Assembly (NCBI GenBank): GCA_032718475.1
Contig: JAUCBJ010000783.1
Span: 1-64,000, forward strand
DNA length: 64,000 nucleotides
Direction: 5' to 3'
Source of the DNA: Nemertoderma westbladi
Lineage: Eukaryota > Xenacoelomorpha > Nemertodermatida > Nemertodermatidae
The notes below the pieces were generated by a model. The model saw nothing but the letters and a program-made list of their open reading frames with translations, had not been told where the DNA came from and searched no databases. Position 1 is the first letter of the stretch, and each line of letters opens with the position of its first letter. A program made the translations under genes and the position numbers. Shown here one piece after another: positions 22,501 to 34,700 of the stretch.

Positions 22501-25500
22501 AGTCTATAAGTTAGTAGCGGAGTCTATAAGTTAGTAGCGGAGTCTATAAGTTAGTAGCGGTGTCTCTAAGTTAGTAGCGGAGTCTCTAATTTAGTAGCGG
22601 AGTCTCTAAGTTAGTGGCGGTGTCTCCAAGTTGGTGGCGGAGTCTCTAAGTTAGTAGCGGAGTCTCTAATTTAGTAGCGGAGTCTCTAAGTTAGTAGCGG
22701 ATTCTATAAGTTAGTAGCGGAGTCTCTAAGTTAGTAGCGGAGTCTCTAAGTTAGTAGTGGAGTCTCTAAATTAGCAGCGGTGTCTCTACGTTAGTAGCGG
22801 AGTCTATAAGTTAGTAGCGGAGTCTCTAAGTTAGTAGCGGAGTCTCTAATTTAGTAGCGGAGTCTCTAAGTTAATAGCGGAGTCTCTAAGTTAGTGGCGG
22901 TGTCTCCAAGTTAGTGGCGGAGTCTCTAAGTTAGTAACGGAGTCTCTAATTTAGTAGCGGAGTCTCTAAGTTAGTAGCGGAGTCTCTAAGTTAGTAGCGG
23001 AGTCTCTAAGTTAGTAGCGGAGTCTCTAAGTTAGTGGCGGTGTCTCCAAGTTAGTGGCGGAGTCTCTAAGTTAGTAACGGAGTCTCTACTTTAGTAGCGG
23101 AGTCTCTAAGTTAGTAGCGGAGTCTCTAAGTTAGTGGCGGTGTCTCCAAGTTAGTGGCGGAGTCTCTAAGTTAGTAACGGAGTCTCTAATTTAGTAGCGG
23201 AGTCTCTAAGTTAGTAGCGGAGTCTCTAAGTTAGTAGCGGAGTCTCTAAGTTAGTAGCGGAGTCTCTAAGTTAGTAGCGGAGTCTCTAATTTAGTAGCGG
23301 AGTCTCTAAGTTAGTAGCGGAGTCTCTAAGTTAGTAGTGGAGTCTCTAATTTAGTAGCGGAGTCTCTAAGTTAATGGCGGATTCTATAAGTTAGTGGCGG
23401 TGTCTCCAAGTTGGTGGCGGAGTCTCTAAGTTAGTAGCGGAGTCTCTAATTTAGTAGCGGAGTCTCTAAGTTAGTAGCGGAGTCTCTAAGTTGGTAGTGG
23501 AGTCTCTAAATTAGCAGCGGTGTCTCTACGTTAGTAGCGGAGTCTCTAATTTAGTAGCGGAGTCTCTAAGTTAGTAGCGGATTCTATAAGTTAGTAGCGG
23601 AGTCTATAAGTTAGTAGCGGAGTCTATAAGTTAGTAGCGGAGTCTATAAGTTAGTAGCGGTGTCTCTAAGTTAGTAGCGGAGTCTCTAATTTAGTAGCGG
23701 AGTCTCTAAGTTAGTGGCGGTGTCTCCAAGTTGGTGGCGGAGTCTCTAAGTTAGTAGCGGAGTCTCTAATTTAGTAGCGGAGTCTCTAAGTTAGTAGCGG
23801 ATTCTATAAGTTAGTAGCGGAGTCTCTAAGTTAGTAGCGGAGTCTCTAAGTTAGTAGTGGAGTCTCTAAATTAGCAGCGGTGTCTCTACGTTAGTAGCGG
23901 AGTCTATAAGTTAGTAGCGGAGTCTCTAAGTTAGTAGCGGAGTCTCTAATTTAGTAGCGGAGTCTCTAAGTTAATAGCGGAGTCTCTAAGTTAGTGGCGG
24001 TGTCTCCAAGTTAGTGGCGGAGTCTCTAAGTTAGTAACGGAGTCTCTAATTTAGTAGCGGAGTCTCTAAGTTAGTAGCGGAGTCTCTAAGTTAGTAGCGG
24101 AGTCTCTAAGTTAGTAGCGGAGTCTCTAAGTTAGTGGCGGTGTCTCCAAGTTAGTGGCGGAGTCTCTAAGTTAGTAACGGAGTCTCTACTTTAGTAGCGG
24201 AGTCTCTAAGTTAGTAGCGGAGTCTCTAAGTTAGTGGCGGTGTCTCCAAGTTAGTGGCGGAGTCTCTAAGTTAGTAACGGAGTCTCTAATTTAGTAGCGG
24301 AGTCTCTAAGTTAGTAGCGGAGTCTCTAAGTTAGTAGCGGAGTCTCTAAGTTAGTAGCGGAGTCTCTAAGTTAGTAGCGGAGTCTCTAATTTAGTAGCGG
24401 AGTCTCTAAGTTAGTAGCGGAGTCTCTAAGTTAGTAGTGGAGTCTCTAATTTAGTAGCGGAGTCTCTAAGTTAGTGGCGGATTCTATAAGTTAGTGGCGG
24501 TGTCTCCAAGTTGGTGGCGGAGTCTCTAAGTTAGTAGCGGAGTCTCTAATTTAGTAGCGGAGTCTCTAAGTTAGTAGCGGAGTCTCTAAGTTAGTGGCGG
24601 TGTCTCCAAGTTAGTGGCGGAGTCTCTAAGTTAGTAACGGAGTCTCTAATTTAGTAGCGGAGTCTCTAAGTTAGTAGCGGAGTCTCTAAGTTAGTAGCGG
24701 AGTCTCTAAGTTAGTAGTGGAGTCTCTAAATTAGCAGCGGTGTAGCGGAGTCTCTAAGTTAGTAGCGGATTCTATAAGTTAGTGGCGGTGTCTCCAAGTT
24801 GGTGGCGGAGTCTCTAAGTTAGTAGCAGAGTCTCTAAGTTAGTAGCGTTGTCTCTAAGTTAGTAGCGGAGTCCCTAAGTTAGTAGCGGAGTCTCTAAGTT
24901 AGTGGCGGTGTCTCCAAGTTGGTGGCGGAGTCTCTAAGTTAGTAGCAGAGTCTCTAAGTTAGTAGCGTTGTCTCTAAGTTAGTAGCGGAGTCTCTAAGTT
25001 AGTAGCGGATTCTATAAGTTAGTGGCGGTGTCTCCAAGTTGGTGGCGAAGTCTCTAAGTTAGTAGCAGAGTCTCTAAGTTAGTGGCGTTGTCTCTAAGTT
25101 AGTAGCGGAGTCCCTAAGTTAGTAGCGGAGTCTCTAAGTTAGTGGCGGTGTCTCCAAGTTGGTGGCGGAGTCTCTAAGTTAGTAGCAGAGTCTCTAAGTT
25201 AGTAGCGTTGTCTCTAAGTTAGTAGCGGAGTCTCTACGTTGGACGTGGTGTCTCTAAGTTTGTAGCGGATTCTATAAGTTAGCAGCGAAGTCTCTAAGTT
25301 AGTAGCAGAGTCTATAAGTTAGTAGCGGAGTCTCTAAGTTAGTAGCGTTGTCTCTAAGTTAGTAGCGGAGTCTCTACGTTAGACGTGGTGTCTCTAAGTT
25401 TGTAGCGGATTCTATAAGTTAGCAGCGAAGTCTCTAAGTTTGTAGCAGAGTCTCTAAGTTAGTAGCGGAGTCTCTAAGTTAGTAGCGGATTCTATAAGTT

Positions 25501-27316
25501 AGTAGAGGAGTCTCTAAGTTAGTAGCGGAGTCTCTAAGTTAGTAGCGGAGTCTATAAGTTAGTAACGAAGTCTCTAAGTTAGTAGCGGAGTCTCTAAGTT
25601 AGTAGCGGTGTCTCTAGGTTAGTAGCGGAATCTCCAAGTTAGTAGCGGAGTCTCGTTAATAGCGGAGTCTCTAAGTTAGTAGTGGAGTCTCGTTAATAGC
25701 GGAGTCTCTAAGTTAGTAGTGGAGTTTCATTAGTAGTGGAGTCTTCTCGTTAGTAGCGGAGTCTTCTCGTTAGTAGCGGAGTCTCTAAGTTAGTAGCAGA
25801 ATCTCTCAAGTCAGTAGCGGTGTCTCTAAGTTAGTAGCGATGTCTCTAAGTTAGTAGCGGTGTCTATAAGTTAGTAGCGGGTTCTATAAGTTAGTAGAGG
25901 AGTCTCTAAGTTAGTAGCAGGATCTCTAAGTTAGTAGCGGAGTCTCTAAGTTAGTAGCAGAATCTCTCTAAGTCAGTAGCGGTGTCTCTAAGTTAGTAGC
26001 GGAGTCTCTAAGTTAGTAGCGGTGTCTCTAGGTTAGTAGCGGAATCTCCAAGTTAGTAGCGGAGTCTCGTTAATAGCGGAGTCTCTAAGTTAGTAGTGGA
26101 GTCTCGTTAATAGCGGAGTCTCTAAGTTAGTAGTGGAGTTTCATTAGTAGTGGAGTCTTCTCGTTAGTAGCGGAGTCTTCTCGTTAGTAGCGGAGTCTCT
26201 AAGTTAGTAGCAGAATCTCTCTAAGTCAGTAGCGGTGTCTCTAAGTTAGTAGCGATGTCTCTAAGTTAGTAGCGGTGTCTCTAAGTTAGTAGCGGGTTCT
26301 ATAAGTTAGTAGAGGAGTCTCTAAGTTAGTAGCAGGATCTCTAAGTTAGTAGCGGAGTCTCTAAGTTAGTAGCAGAATCTCTCTAAGTCAGTAGCGGTGT
26401 CTCTAAGTTAGTAGCGGAGTCTCTAAGTTAGTAGCGGTGTCTCTAGGTTAGTAGCGGAATCTCCAAGTTAGTAGCGGAGTCTCGTTAAGGGCGGAGTCTC
26501 TAAGTTAGTAGTGGAGTCTCGTTAATAGCGGAGTCTCTAAGTTAGTAGTGGAGTTTCATTAGTAGTGGAGTCTTCTCGTTAGTAGCGGAGTCTTCTCGTT
26601 AGTAGCGGAGTCTCTAAGTTAGTAGCAGAATCTCTCTAAGTCAGTAGCGGTGTCTCTAAGTTAGTAGCGATGTCTCTAAGTTAGTAGCGGGTTCTATAAG
26701 TTAGTAGAGGAGTCTCTAAGTTAGTAGCAGGATCTCCAAGTTAGTAGCGGAGTCTCTAAGTTAGTAGCAGAATCTCTCTAAGTCAGTAGCGGTGTCTCTA
26801 AGTTAGTAGCGGAGTCTCTAAGTCAGTAGCGGAGTCTCTAAGTTAGTAGCGAAGTCTCTAAGTTTGTAGCAGATTCTATATGTTAGTAGCGGAGTCTCTA
26901 ATTCAGTAGCAGAGTCTCTAATTTAGTATCGGAGTCTCTAAGTTAGTGGCGGAGTCTTTAAGTTAGTAGCGGAGTCTCCAAGTTAGTGGCGGAATCTCTA
27001 AGTTAGCAGCAGAGTCTCGTTAATAGCGGAGTCTCTAAGTTAGTAGCGGAGTCTCTAAGTTTGTAGCGAAGTCTCTAAGTTAGTAGCGGTGTCTCTAAGT
27101 TAGTAGCGAAGTCTCTAATTTAGTAGCGGAGTCTCTAAGTTAGTAGCGGAGTCTCTAAGTTAGCAGCGGAATCTCTAATTTAGTAGCGGATTCTATAAGT
27201 TAGTAGATGAGTCTCTACGTTAGTAGCGAAGTCTCTAAGTTAGTAGCGGTGTCTCTAAGTTAGTAACGAAGTCTCTAATTTAGTAGCGGAGTCTCTAAGT
27301 TAGTAGCGGAGTCTAT
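22501..27316. repeat. Array 2, left part: 20-bp minisatellite, about 240 units
   Basis: Units are AGTCTCTAAGTTAGTAGCGG with variants such as TGTCTCCAAGTTGGTGGCGG, ATTCTATAAGTTAGTAGCGG and AGTCTCGTTAATAGCGG (shortened). As 20 is not a multiple of 3 and the unit carries TAAGTTAG, no long ORF forms. Longer periods are present: a block of about 418 bp containing TCTCTAGGTTAGTAGCGGAA and the shortened units recurs three times near 25612, 26029 and 26447. A truncated unit (CAGCGGTGTAGCGGAG) at about 24741 recurs at 34619 and 38227. Confidence 0.97.
26816..27316. repeat. 501-bp direct duplication, left copy (target-site-like)
   Basis: This stretch of array 2 ends exactly where the inserted LINE begins. 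It matches 31213-31713, on the other side of the element, over 501 aligned bases without gaps and with two mismatches seen by eye (26852 region G/T; 27116 region C/G). Its position flush against both element ends is that of a target-site duplication. Confidence 0.8.
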
Positions 27317-27532
27317 TTTATTTTATTTATTTAATTTAATATCGTACGTTATTAACACAGTAATAAGTACAGCGTAGAAAAGTATACTAATAACTAGGTA
27401 GCACAAATAGAGTGTAAAGTAAGTAAATACAGAGCCAACAGGAACAGACAAACCAGGATTAATGATGGCACATGAATAGAATAGATGCACAACCAATATG
27501 AGACAAATACATAAAAAATAATATTAAATCGT

Positions 27533-30500
27533 TTACACTGTGGCTATATACTCCAATATATCGTTTAACTCGTTTGTACTAAAATAAGGGATCTCCCAGT
27601 TATCTGAGATACAATTGATTAATTCTTTACATAAATTGACCTTCCATAAGTTATCAATACCGCACGGCACATATGATAATTGCTTTACATTCTTAACAGT
27701 TAATGACCGTAAATTACGCAAATTACCAATTTTTCTTAAATTACAACCGGTTCGCGATCTGCAATCGAACAAACACAATTCAGCCAAAAAACGAATGGAT
27801 GGTTTAATTGAAGACAGTAAACTAAAACTAAATGACACAAATCTCGATTGTAACATAATACAGGGATGCATAAAATTGACTAAATTTTCAACAATAAATC
27901 TGTGAGTTAATCGAGGTAAACCAAAAATAATCCTAATGTTAATGTTCCAAGCGCTATAAATTCTAGAACACTGTGGAGAAAACAGGTCCCATAAACTGCT
28001 GCCGTAAAAACTCGTTGCATATAAACGTTGGATATTACACAGTTGGTACCGGTCTGCAAAATAAAATTCTTGGCGAAGGGCGTTGAGTTTTCCTATGAAT
28101 TGACCGCGCTTACGTGTAATGTCAGATTCCATTGTGTTCTTATAATCTATTAAATTTCCTAGATGTAACGCCTCTTGGACCCATGGAAGATCAACACCTT
28201 TTAAATTAATGTGATTACTTGGTTCAATCCACACTGAATCGAAACGAATACATTTTGACTTTGATTTCGCGGGTTCAGGGTTTGTGCTGAAGACGAGATT
28301 ATTATCCTTAGCGAAATCCTCGCAAATAGAAACCATATATTGAAGACCAGTAATAGACGGACAGAGGAGAAAAATATCATCAGCGTAGACTAATATACCA
28401 AGATAAATTTTTCCAATATGACACCCAACTTTCGAAGTACGTAGCTTGTGTATCAGCTTATCCAATAAAATACAGAACAGAATGGGGCTAGCCACCGAGC
28501 CTTGCCTAACGCCGTTTGAAATACTGAACGAATTAGAGTCAGAATTTTGCCAACGCACACAGCAGGATTGATTACTATATATCCATATTAACACTCTAAG
28601 GAAAAACGCCGAAACCCCCTTTTTCAACAGTTCAAGAAACAGCTTGCACCATTCGACCATGTCGAATGCCTTCGACAGGTCCAGTAGACAGCCATAAACC
28701 GGAGTCGAATGCCTCGAGTAGAACCCCACGACCTCAGATGCGGCCCAGGTGCATTGAGAAGTACTAGAACCTGACTGAAAACTGAACTGCAGTTCGTCCA
28801 ATAGTAAACATTCTGACTGCGAAAGAAGCATTACCCATTCAAAAAGTTTGATCAACAGCGACGAGAGTGCAATCGCTCTATAATTATTCGAAACATTTTG
28901 ATCGCCCAACTTGTCCTTAATGAGTGGAATGATTACACACGTTAATATGAACTGAGGAACGTAGCCATGTGATAAGAAAACATTAAATAATTTACTCAGA
29001 TGTACACGTAATTCGGGAGGTCCATTTATTAAACAATCAGAATCAAATCCAAAAGTGACGTCACACTTTGAACTTTTAAGTCTATGAAGACCCTCAGAAA
29101 TCAATTCCGGGGAAATACTTGGCAAATCATCAGTAGAGCACCCTCCCAGCTTCTCTGAAATTGTATCGTTCATTTTTTCTACATCGGAACCATAAGGTTG
29201 ATTAAAAAGATTCGAATAAATATCAGAAAACCTATCAGCTATGGATTGCGGATCACAACAGCCGTCAATAGTCGAACTTGCACCGCTAGGCACAGAACGA
29301 AGTTTCTTGATTTCCTTAAATATATCCGTATTATTCTTAAGGCATGCCTGTATGAGTTTATCACGGCGAACCTTATCAGCAGACCTTTTTAACCGCCGGA
29401 CGGCGTACTTATATTGGGAGCGAGTAACCCGCCGCATATGAAACAAATGTGAATTCTGGAACGCGTTGGGACAACCTGCAGAAACCCATAAACTGTGCCA
29501 GAAGATGGCCTCTTCTTTGAAAGGTTTAACATGGTCAGTCCAGCCTGGCAGAATCGGCCGGTCGGATGAATCAGATGAACCCCCAGACCCGTTTCCTCGA
29601 CCATTAACAAGGCAACTAGAACTACTATCAATCGATTCCAGAATATCCATGGTGTATTTTTCTATATCTACTCTATGACTGCAATTGGTGCAAAAAACAT
29701 TGTTACACAACGAAATGTCCGAAAAAGATTCCAAATTATTCAGTGCCCCAGTTAATTTAGCACTAAACTCACGTTGTTTTTCACATGAGGCTCGTTTAAA
29801 ATTAGCTCGACATTTATTACTGCTATTACCAGTTAAATTACCAGCCGGCATATTTAAAACACCAATATCAAACTTTATAAAAATTGGGCAGTGTGAAGAT
29901 AAATTGGCACCGGAATGTACCACATCTGATTCCACAACATTGTCGAGTAACATACTATTACCAAAAAAGTGATCTAACGTAGAATGAAACACAGACTGTT
30001 CCCTGAAACAAGTATAAGTGAAATCAATAGGGAATATATCCCACATACGGCCAAAATTTATTTCCTGTAGAAATTGGCTGACTGCATGTACATGAGACGA
30101 TGTACGGGAGAAATCTGCATTAATATCACCGGCAATTAACAACACAATGGCTCAGTCTACTGAATTTATAATATCTTTAATATCGCAAAATAACTTGAGC
30201 AACTCATCTGAGACAAAATTGTCTCTTTTATCTACAGGGAAATACGAGTTAATTAACACAAGTGGCTTTGCATTTGGTAATGTCAAACTAATAACATGTA
30301 AACGAGGATTATTAACTTTAACAATATTTACATACTTAGACACTGCATTCTTAATAATGAAACATAAACCCCCGGAGGGCCTACCGGCACGCACAGCATT
30401 ATCGCAGTAAGTAGCAGGCTGAACAATACAATGATACTGAGACTGGGGAAACTCTTTCTTAATCCTATAGATATTATCGTGCAGAACAAAATGTTCTTGT

Positions 30501-30646
30501 AAGCATACAATATCCGACCCTAGTAAAATAACTTTAATAAACTCGAGCTTATCTGGTGATAAACCTGTACTATTGTAGGAAGATACACAGAAAATATTAG
30601 AGCTCGATTGACCATGCCCGTTACTTGGAATAGTTCCGGTAGCCAT
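27533..30646 (-). pseudogene. LINE ORF2 (endonuclease-RT) with one in-frame TGA
   Basis: A single frame of about 1037 codons interrupted once, by TGA at 30152-30154 (codon 165, between SVD and AIVLL). The part before it (30646-30155) holds the first endonuclease motifs, CVSSYNSTGL and CLQEHF. The part after it (30151-27533) resumes in the same frame with LLIAGDINADF, STLDHFFG and SSHCPIF, then the RT: LLDLSKAFDMVEW, NGVRQGSVASPILF and LVYADDIFLLC near 28370-28400. The ATG at 30646 lies 38 bp after the ORF1 stop. A single stop in over 3 kb suggests a fairly recent insertion. Without readthrough the endonuclease would be cut, so this copy is probably inactive. Confidence 0.85.
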
Positions 30647-30684
30647 CGCTTTAGTTTACCGAACGAATGGCTCGTAGGCATAAC

Positions 30685-31212
30685 CTAATTCCGGCTTCCG
30701 CCATAGACCCACTTTCTCACGCACACCCCAGGAGGCCAAGTAGACGACTCAAGTGCTTTGTCGATGTCGCGAGATGACAGAGTTATACGAAAGCTGGCTA
30801 ACCTTGAGTCCTGCGGTGACTTCCGTTGCAAGGCCTCCGCTCCAATGTTGATACCATGCGCCTTCAGGTTCTCAATCAACTCCAACGCTTTGGTTCCCTT
30901 TTCCAACCGAAAGACAAAAATGTCCATTGGGGCCGCACTCAAACCCCCAGCTTGACTCCCTTTACCTGTCCCCACCACAAACGCTGGAGCTGAGCGACGT
31001 TGGGGGAGGGGGCGAGGGTCACGTTGGGTTTTACGGTAGCTGACTACTTCGTACGGCCGTAAATCGTTACCATCCTCGTCCAGGTTACGTTCTCGAAGTT
31101 CTTCCTCCTCATTCGTTCTCCGTCGCTTAACACTTCCATTCCGATTCGGTGTGTTCCCTCGACTCGGTGTGTCAGCAACACTCAGGTGTTCATATTGATT
31201 AGCGCGGGATCG
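30685..31212 (-). pseudogene. LINE ORF1 C-terminal fragment, 5' truncated
   Basis: The frame is open from the 31212 junction to TAG at 30685-30687, about 175 codons, with no start codon of its own. The first half is charged and basic (VKRRRTNEEEELRERNLDED), followed by a Pro/Arg-rich stretch. The last part, FVFRLEKGTKALELIENLK through FRITLSSRDIDKALES to WPPGVCVRKWVYGG, has the form of the RRM-like nucleic-acid-binding domain common to LINE ORF1 proteins. It is a remnant, cut by incomplete reverse transcription. Confidence 0.75.
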
Positions 31213-31713
31213 CTCTAAGTCAGTAGCGGAGTCTCTAAGTTAGTAGCGAATTCTCTAAGTTTGTAGCAGATTCTATATGTTAGTAGCGGAGTCTCTAATT
31301 CAGTAGCAGAGTCTCTAATTTAGTATCGGAGTCTCTAAGTTAGTGGCGGAGTCTTTAAGTTAGTAGCGGAGTCTCCAAGTTAGTGGCGGAATCTCTAAGT
31401 TAGCAGCAGAGTCTCGTTAATAGCGGAGTCTCTAAGTTAGTAGCGGAGTCTCTAAGTTTGTAGCGAAGTCTCTAAGTTAGTAGCGGTGTCTCTAAGTTAG
31501 TAGCGAAGTCTGTAATTTAGTAGCGGAGTCTCTAAGTTAGTAGCGGAGTCTCTAAGTTAGCAGCGGAATCTCTAATTTAGTAGCGGATTCTATAAGTTAG
31601 TAGATGAGTCTCTACGTTAGTAGCGAAGTCTCTAAGTTAGTAGCGGTGTCTCTAAGTTAGTAACGAAGTCTCTAATTTAGTAGCGGAGTCTCTAAGTTAG
31701 TAGCGGAGTCTAT
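31213..31713. repeat. 501-bp direct duplication, right copy (target-site-like)
   Basis: The partner of 26816-27316. It begins at the 5' junction of the inserted LINE (CTCTAAGTCAGTAGCGG) and ends where the left copy meets the LINE tail (...GCGGAGTCTAT). After 31713 the array continues normally with AAGTTAGTGG. Confidence 0.8.
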
Positions 31714-34700
31714 AAGTTAGTGGTGGTGTCTCCAAGTTAGCTGCGGAGTCTCTAAGTTTGTAGCGGACTCTATATGTTAGTAGCGGAGTCTCTAAGTCAG
31801 TAGCGGAGTCTCTAAGTTAGTAGCAGAGTCTCTAAGTTTGTAGCGGATTCTATATGTTAGTAGCGGAGTCTCTAAGTCAGTAGCGTAGTCTCTAAGTTAG
31901 TAGCGGTGTCTCTAAGTTAGTAGTGGAGTCTCTGAGTTAATAGCGGAGTCTCTACGTCAGTAGCAGAATCTCTAAGTTAGTAGCGGAGTCTCTAAGTTAG
32001 TAGCTGAGTCTCTAAGTTAGTAACGAAGTCTCTAAGTTAGTAGCTGAGTCTCTAAGTTAGAAGCGGAGTTTCTAAGTTAGTAGCAAAGTCTCTAAGTTAG
32101 AAGCGGAGTCTCTAGGTTAGTAGCGGATTCTATAAGTTAGTAGCGGAATCTCTAAGTTAGTAGCGGATTCTATAAGTTAGTAGAGGAGTCTCTAAGTTAG
32201 TAGCGGAGTCTCTAAGTTAGTAGCGGAGTCTATAAGTTAGTAACGAAGTCTCTAAGTTAGTAGCGGAGTCTCTAAGTTAGTAGCGGTGTCTCTAGGTTAG
32301 TAGCGGAATCTCCAAGTTAGTAGCGGAGTCTCGTTAATAGCGGTGTCTCTAAGTTAGTAGTGGAGTCTCGTTAATAGCGGAGTCTCTAAGTTAGTAGTGG
32401 AGTCTCGTTAATAGCGGAGTCTCTAAGTTAGTAGTGGAGTTTCATTAGTAGTGGAGTCTTCTCGTTAGTAGCGGAGTCTTCTCGTTAGTAGCGGAGTCTC
32501 TAAGTTAGTAGCAGAATCTCTCTAAGTCAGTGGCGGAGTCTCTAAGTTAGTAGCGATGTCTCTAAGTTAGTAGCGGTGTCTCTAAGTTAGTAGCGGGTTC
32601 TATAAGTTAGTAGAGGAGTCTCTAAGTTAGTAGCAGGATCTCTAAGTTAGTAGCGGAGTCTCTAAGTTAGTAGCAGAATCTCTCTAAGTCAGTAGCGGTG
32701 TCTCTAAGTTAGTAGCGGAGTCTCTAAGTCAGTAGCGGAGTCTCTAAGTTAGTAGCGAAGTCTCTAAGTTTGTAGCAGATTCTATATGTTAGTAGCGGAG
32801 TCTCTAATTCAGTAGCAGAGTCTCTAAGTTAGTATCGGAGTCTCTAAGTTAGTGGCGGTTTCTATAAGTTAGTAGCGAAGTTTCTAGGTTAGTAGCGGAG
32901 TCTCTAAGTTTGTAGCAGAATCTCCAAGTTAGTGGCGGTGTCTCCAAGTTAGCTGCGGAGTCTGTAAGTTAGTAGCGGATTCTATAAGTTAGTAGCGGAG
33001 TCTCTAAGTTAGTAGTGGAGTCTCTAAATTAGCAGCGGTGTCTCTACGTTAGTAGCGGAGTCTATAAGTTAGTAGCGGAGTCTCTAAGTTAGTAGCGGAG
33101 TCTCTAATTTAGTAGCGGAGTCTCTAAGTTAGTGGCGGTGTCTCCAAGTTAGTGGCGGAGTCTCTAAGTTAGTAGCGGAGTCTCTAATTTAGTAGCGGAG
33201 TCTCTAAGTTAGTACCGGAGTCTCTAAGTTAGTGGCGGTGTCTCCAAGTTAGTGGCGGAGTCTCTAAGTTTGTAGCGGATTCTCTAAGTTAGTAGTGGAG
33301 TCTCTAAATTAGCAGCGGTGTCTCTACGTTAGTAGCGGAGTCTCTAATTTAGTAGCGGAGTCTCTAAGTTAGTAGCGGAGTCTCTAAGTTAGTAGTGGAG
33401 TCTCTAAATTAGCAGCGGTGTCTCTACGTTAGTAGCGGAGTCTCTAATTTAGTAGCGGAGTCTCTAAGTTAGTAGCGGATTCTATAAGTTAGTAGCGGAG
33501 TCTATAAGTTAGTAGCGGAGTCTATAAGTTAGTAGCGGAGTCTATAAGTTAGTAGCGGTGTCTCTAAGTTAGTAGCGGAGTCTCTAATTTAGTAGCGGAG
33601 TCTCTAAGTTAGTGGCGGTGTCTCCAAGTTGGTGGCGGAGTTTCTAAGTTAGTAGCGGAGTCTCTAATTTAGTAGCGGAGTCTCTAAGTTAGTAGCGGAT
33701 TCTATAAGTTAGTAGCGGAGTCTCTAAGTTAGTAGCGGAGTCTCTAAGTTAGTAGTGGAGTCTCTAAATTAGCAGCGGTGTTTCTACGTTAGTAGCGGAG
33801 TCTATAAGTTAGTAGCGGAGTCTCTAAGTTAGTAGCGGAGTCTCTAATTTAGTAGCGGAGTCTCTAAGTTAATAGCGGAGTCTCTAAGTTAGTGGCGGTG
33901 TCTCCAAGTTAGTGGCGGAGTCTCTAATTTAGTAGCGGAGTCTCTAAGTTAGTAGCGGAGTCTCTAAGTTAGTAGCGGAGTCTCTAAGTTAGTAGCGGAG
34001 TCTCTAAGTTAGTGGCGGTGTCTCCAAGTTAGTGGCGGAGTCTCTAAGTTAGTAACGGAGTCTCTACTTTAGTAGCGGAGTCTCTAAGTTAGTAGCGGAG
34101 TCTCTAAGTTAGTGGCGGTGTCTCCAAGTTAGTGGCGGAGTCTCTAAGTTAGTAACGGAGTCTCTAATTTAGTAGCGGAGTCTCTAAGCTAGTAGCGGAG
34201 TCTCTAAGTTAGTAGCGGAGTCTCTAAGTTAGTAGCGGAGTCTCTAAGTTAGTAGCGGAGTCTCTAATTTAGTAGCGGAGTCTCTAAGTTAGTAGCGGAG
34301 TCTCTAAGTTAGTAGTGGAGTCTCTAATTTAGTAGCGGAGTCTCTAAGTTAGTGGCGGATTCTATAAGTTAGTGGCGGTGTCTCCAAGTTGGTGGCGGAG
34401 TCTCTAAGTTAGTAGCGGAGTCTCTAATTTAGTAGCGGAGTCTCTAAGTTAGTAGCGGAGTCTCTAAGTTAGTGGCGGTGTCTCCAAGTTAGTGGCGGAG
34501 TCTCTAAGTTAGTAACGGAGTCTCTAATTTAGTAGCGGAGTCTCTAAGTTAGTAGCGGAGTCTCTAAGTTAGTAGCGGAGTCTCTAAGTTAGTAGTGGAG
34601 TCTCTAAATTAGCAGCGGTGTAGCGGAGTCTCTAAGTTAGTAGCGGATTCTATAAGTTAGTGGCGGTGTCTCCAAGTTGGTGGCGGGGTCTCTAAGTTAG

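Larger units (their letters stand above)
27317..31212 (-). mobile_element. 5'-truncated non-LTR retrotransposon inserted in array 2
   Basis: A minus-strand element of about 3.9 kb. The 3' end (27317 onward on +) is an A-rich tail of TAAA/TAAAA type, seen as TTTTATTTTATTTATTTAAT. Next is ORF2 (30646-27533) with endonuclease and RT domains, then the C-terminal part of ORF1, open right up to the 31212 junction with no start codon. This marks 5' truncation, usual for LINE insertion. It lies inside array 2 and is flanked by a 501-bp direct repeat. The RT core GVRQGSVASPILF and YADDIFLL place it in the broad CR1/L2/Jockey-like group; a finer clade cannot be given by eye. Confidence 0.9.
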
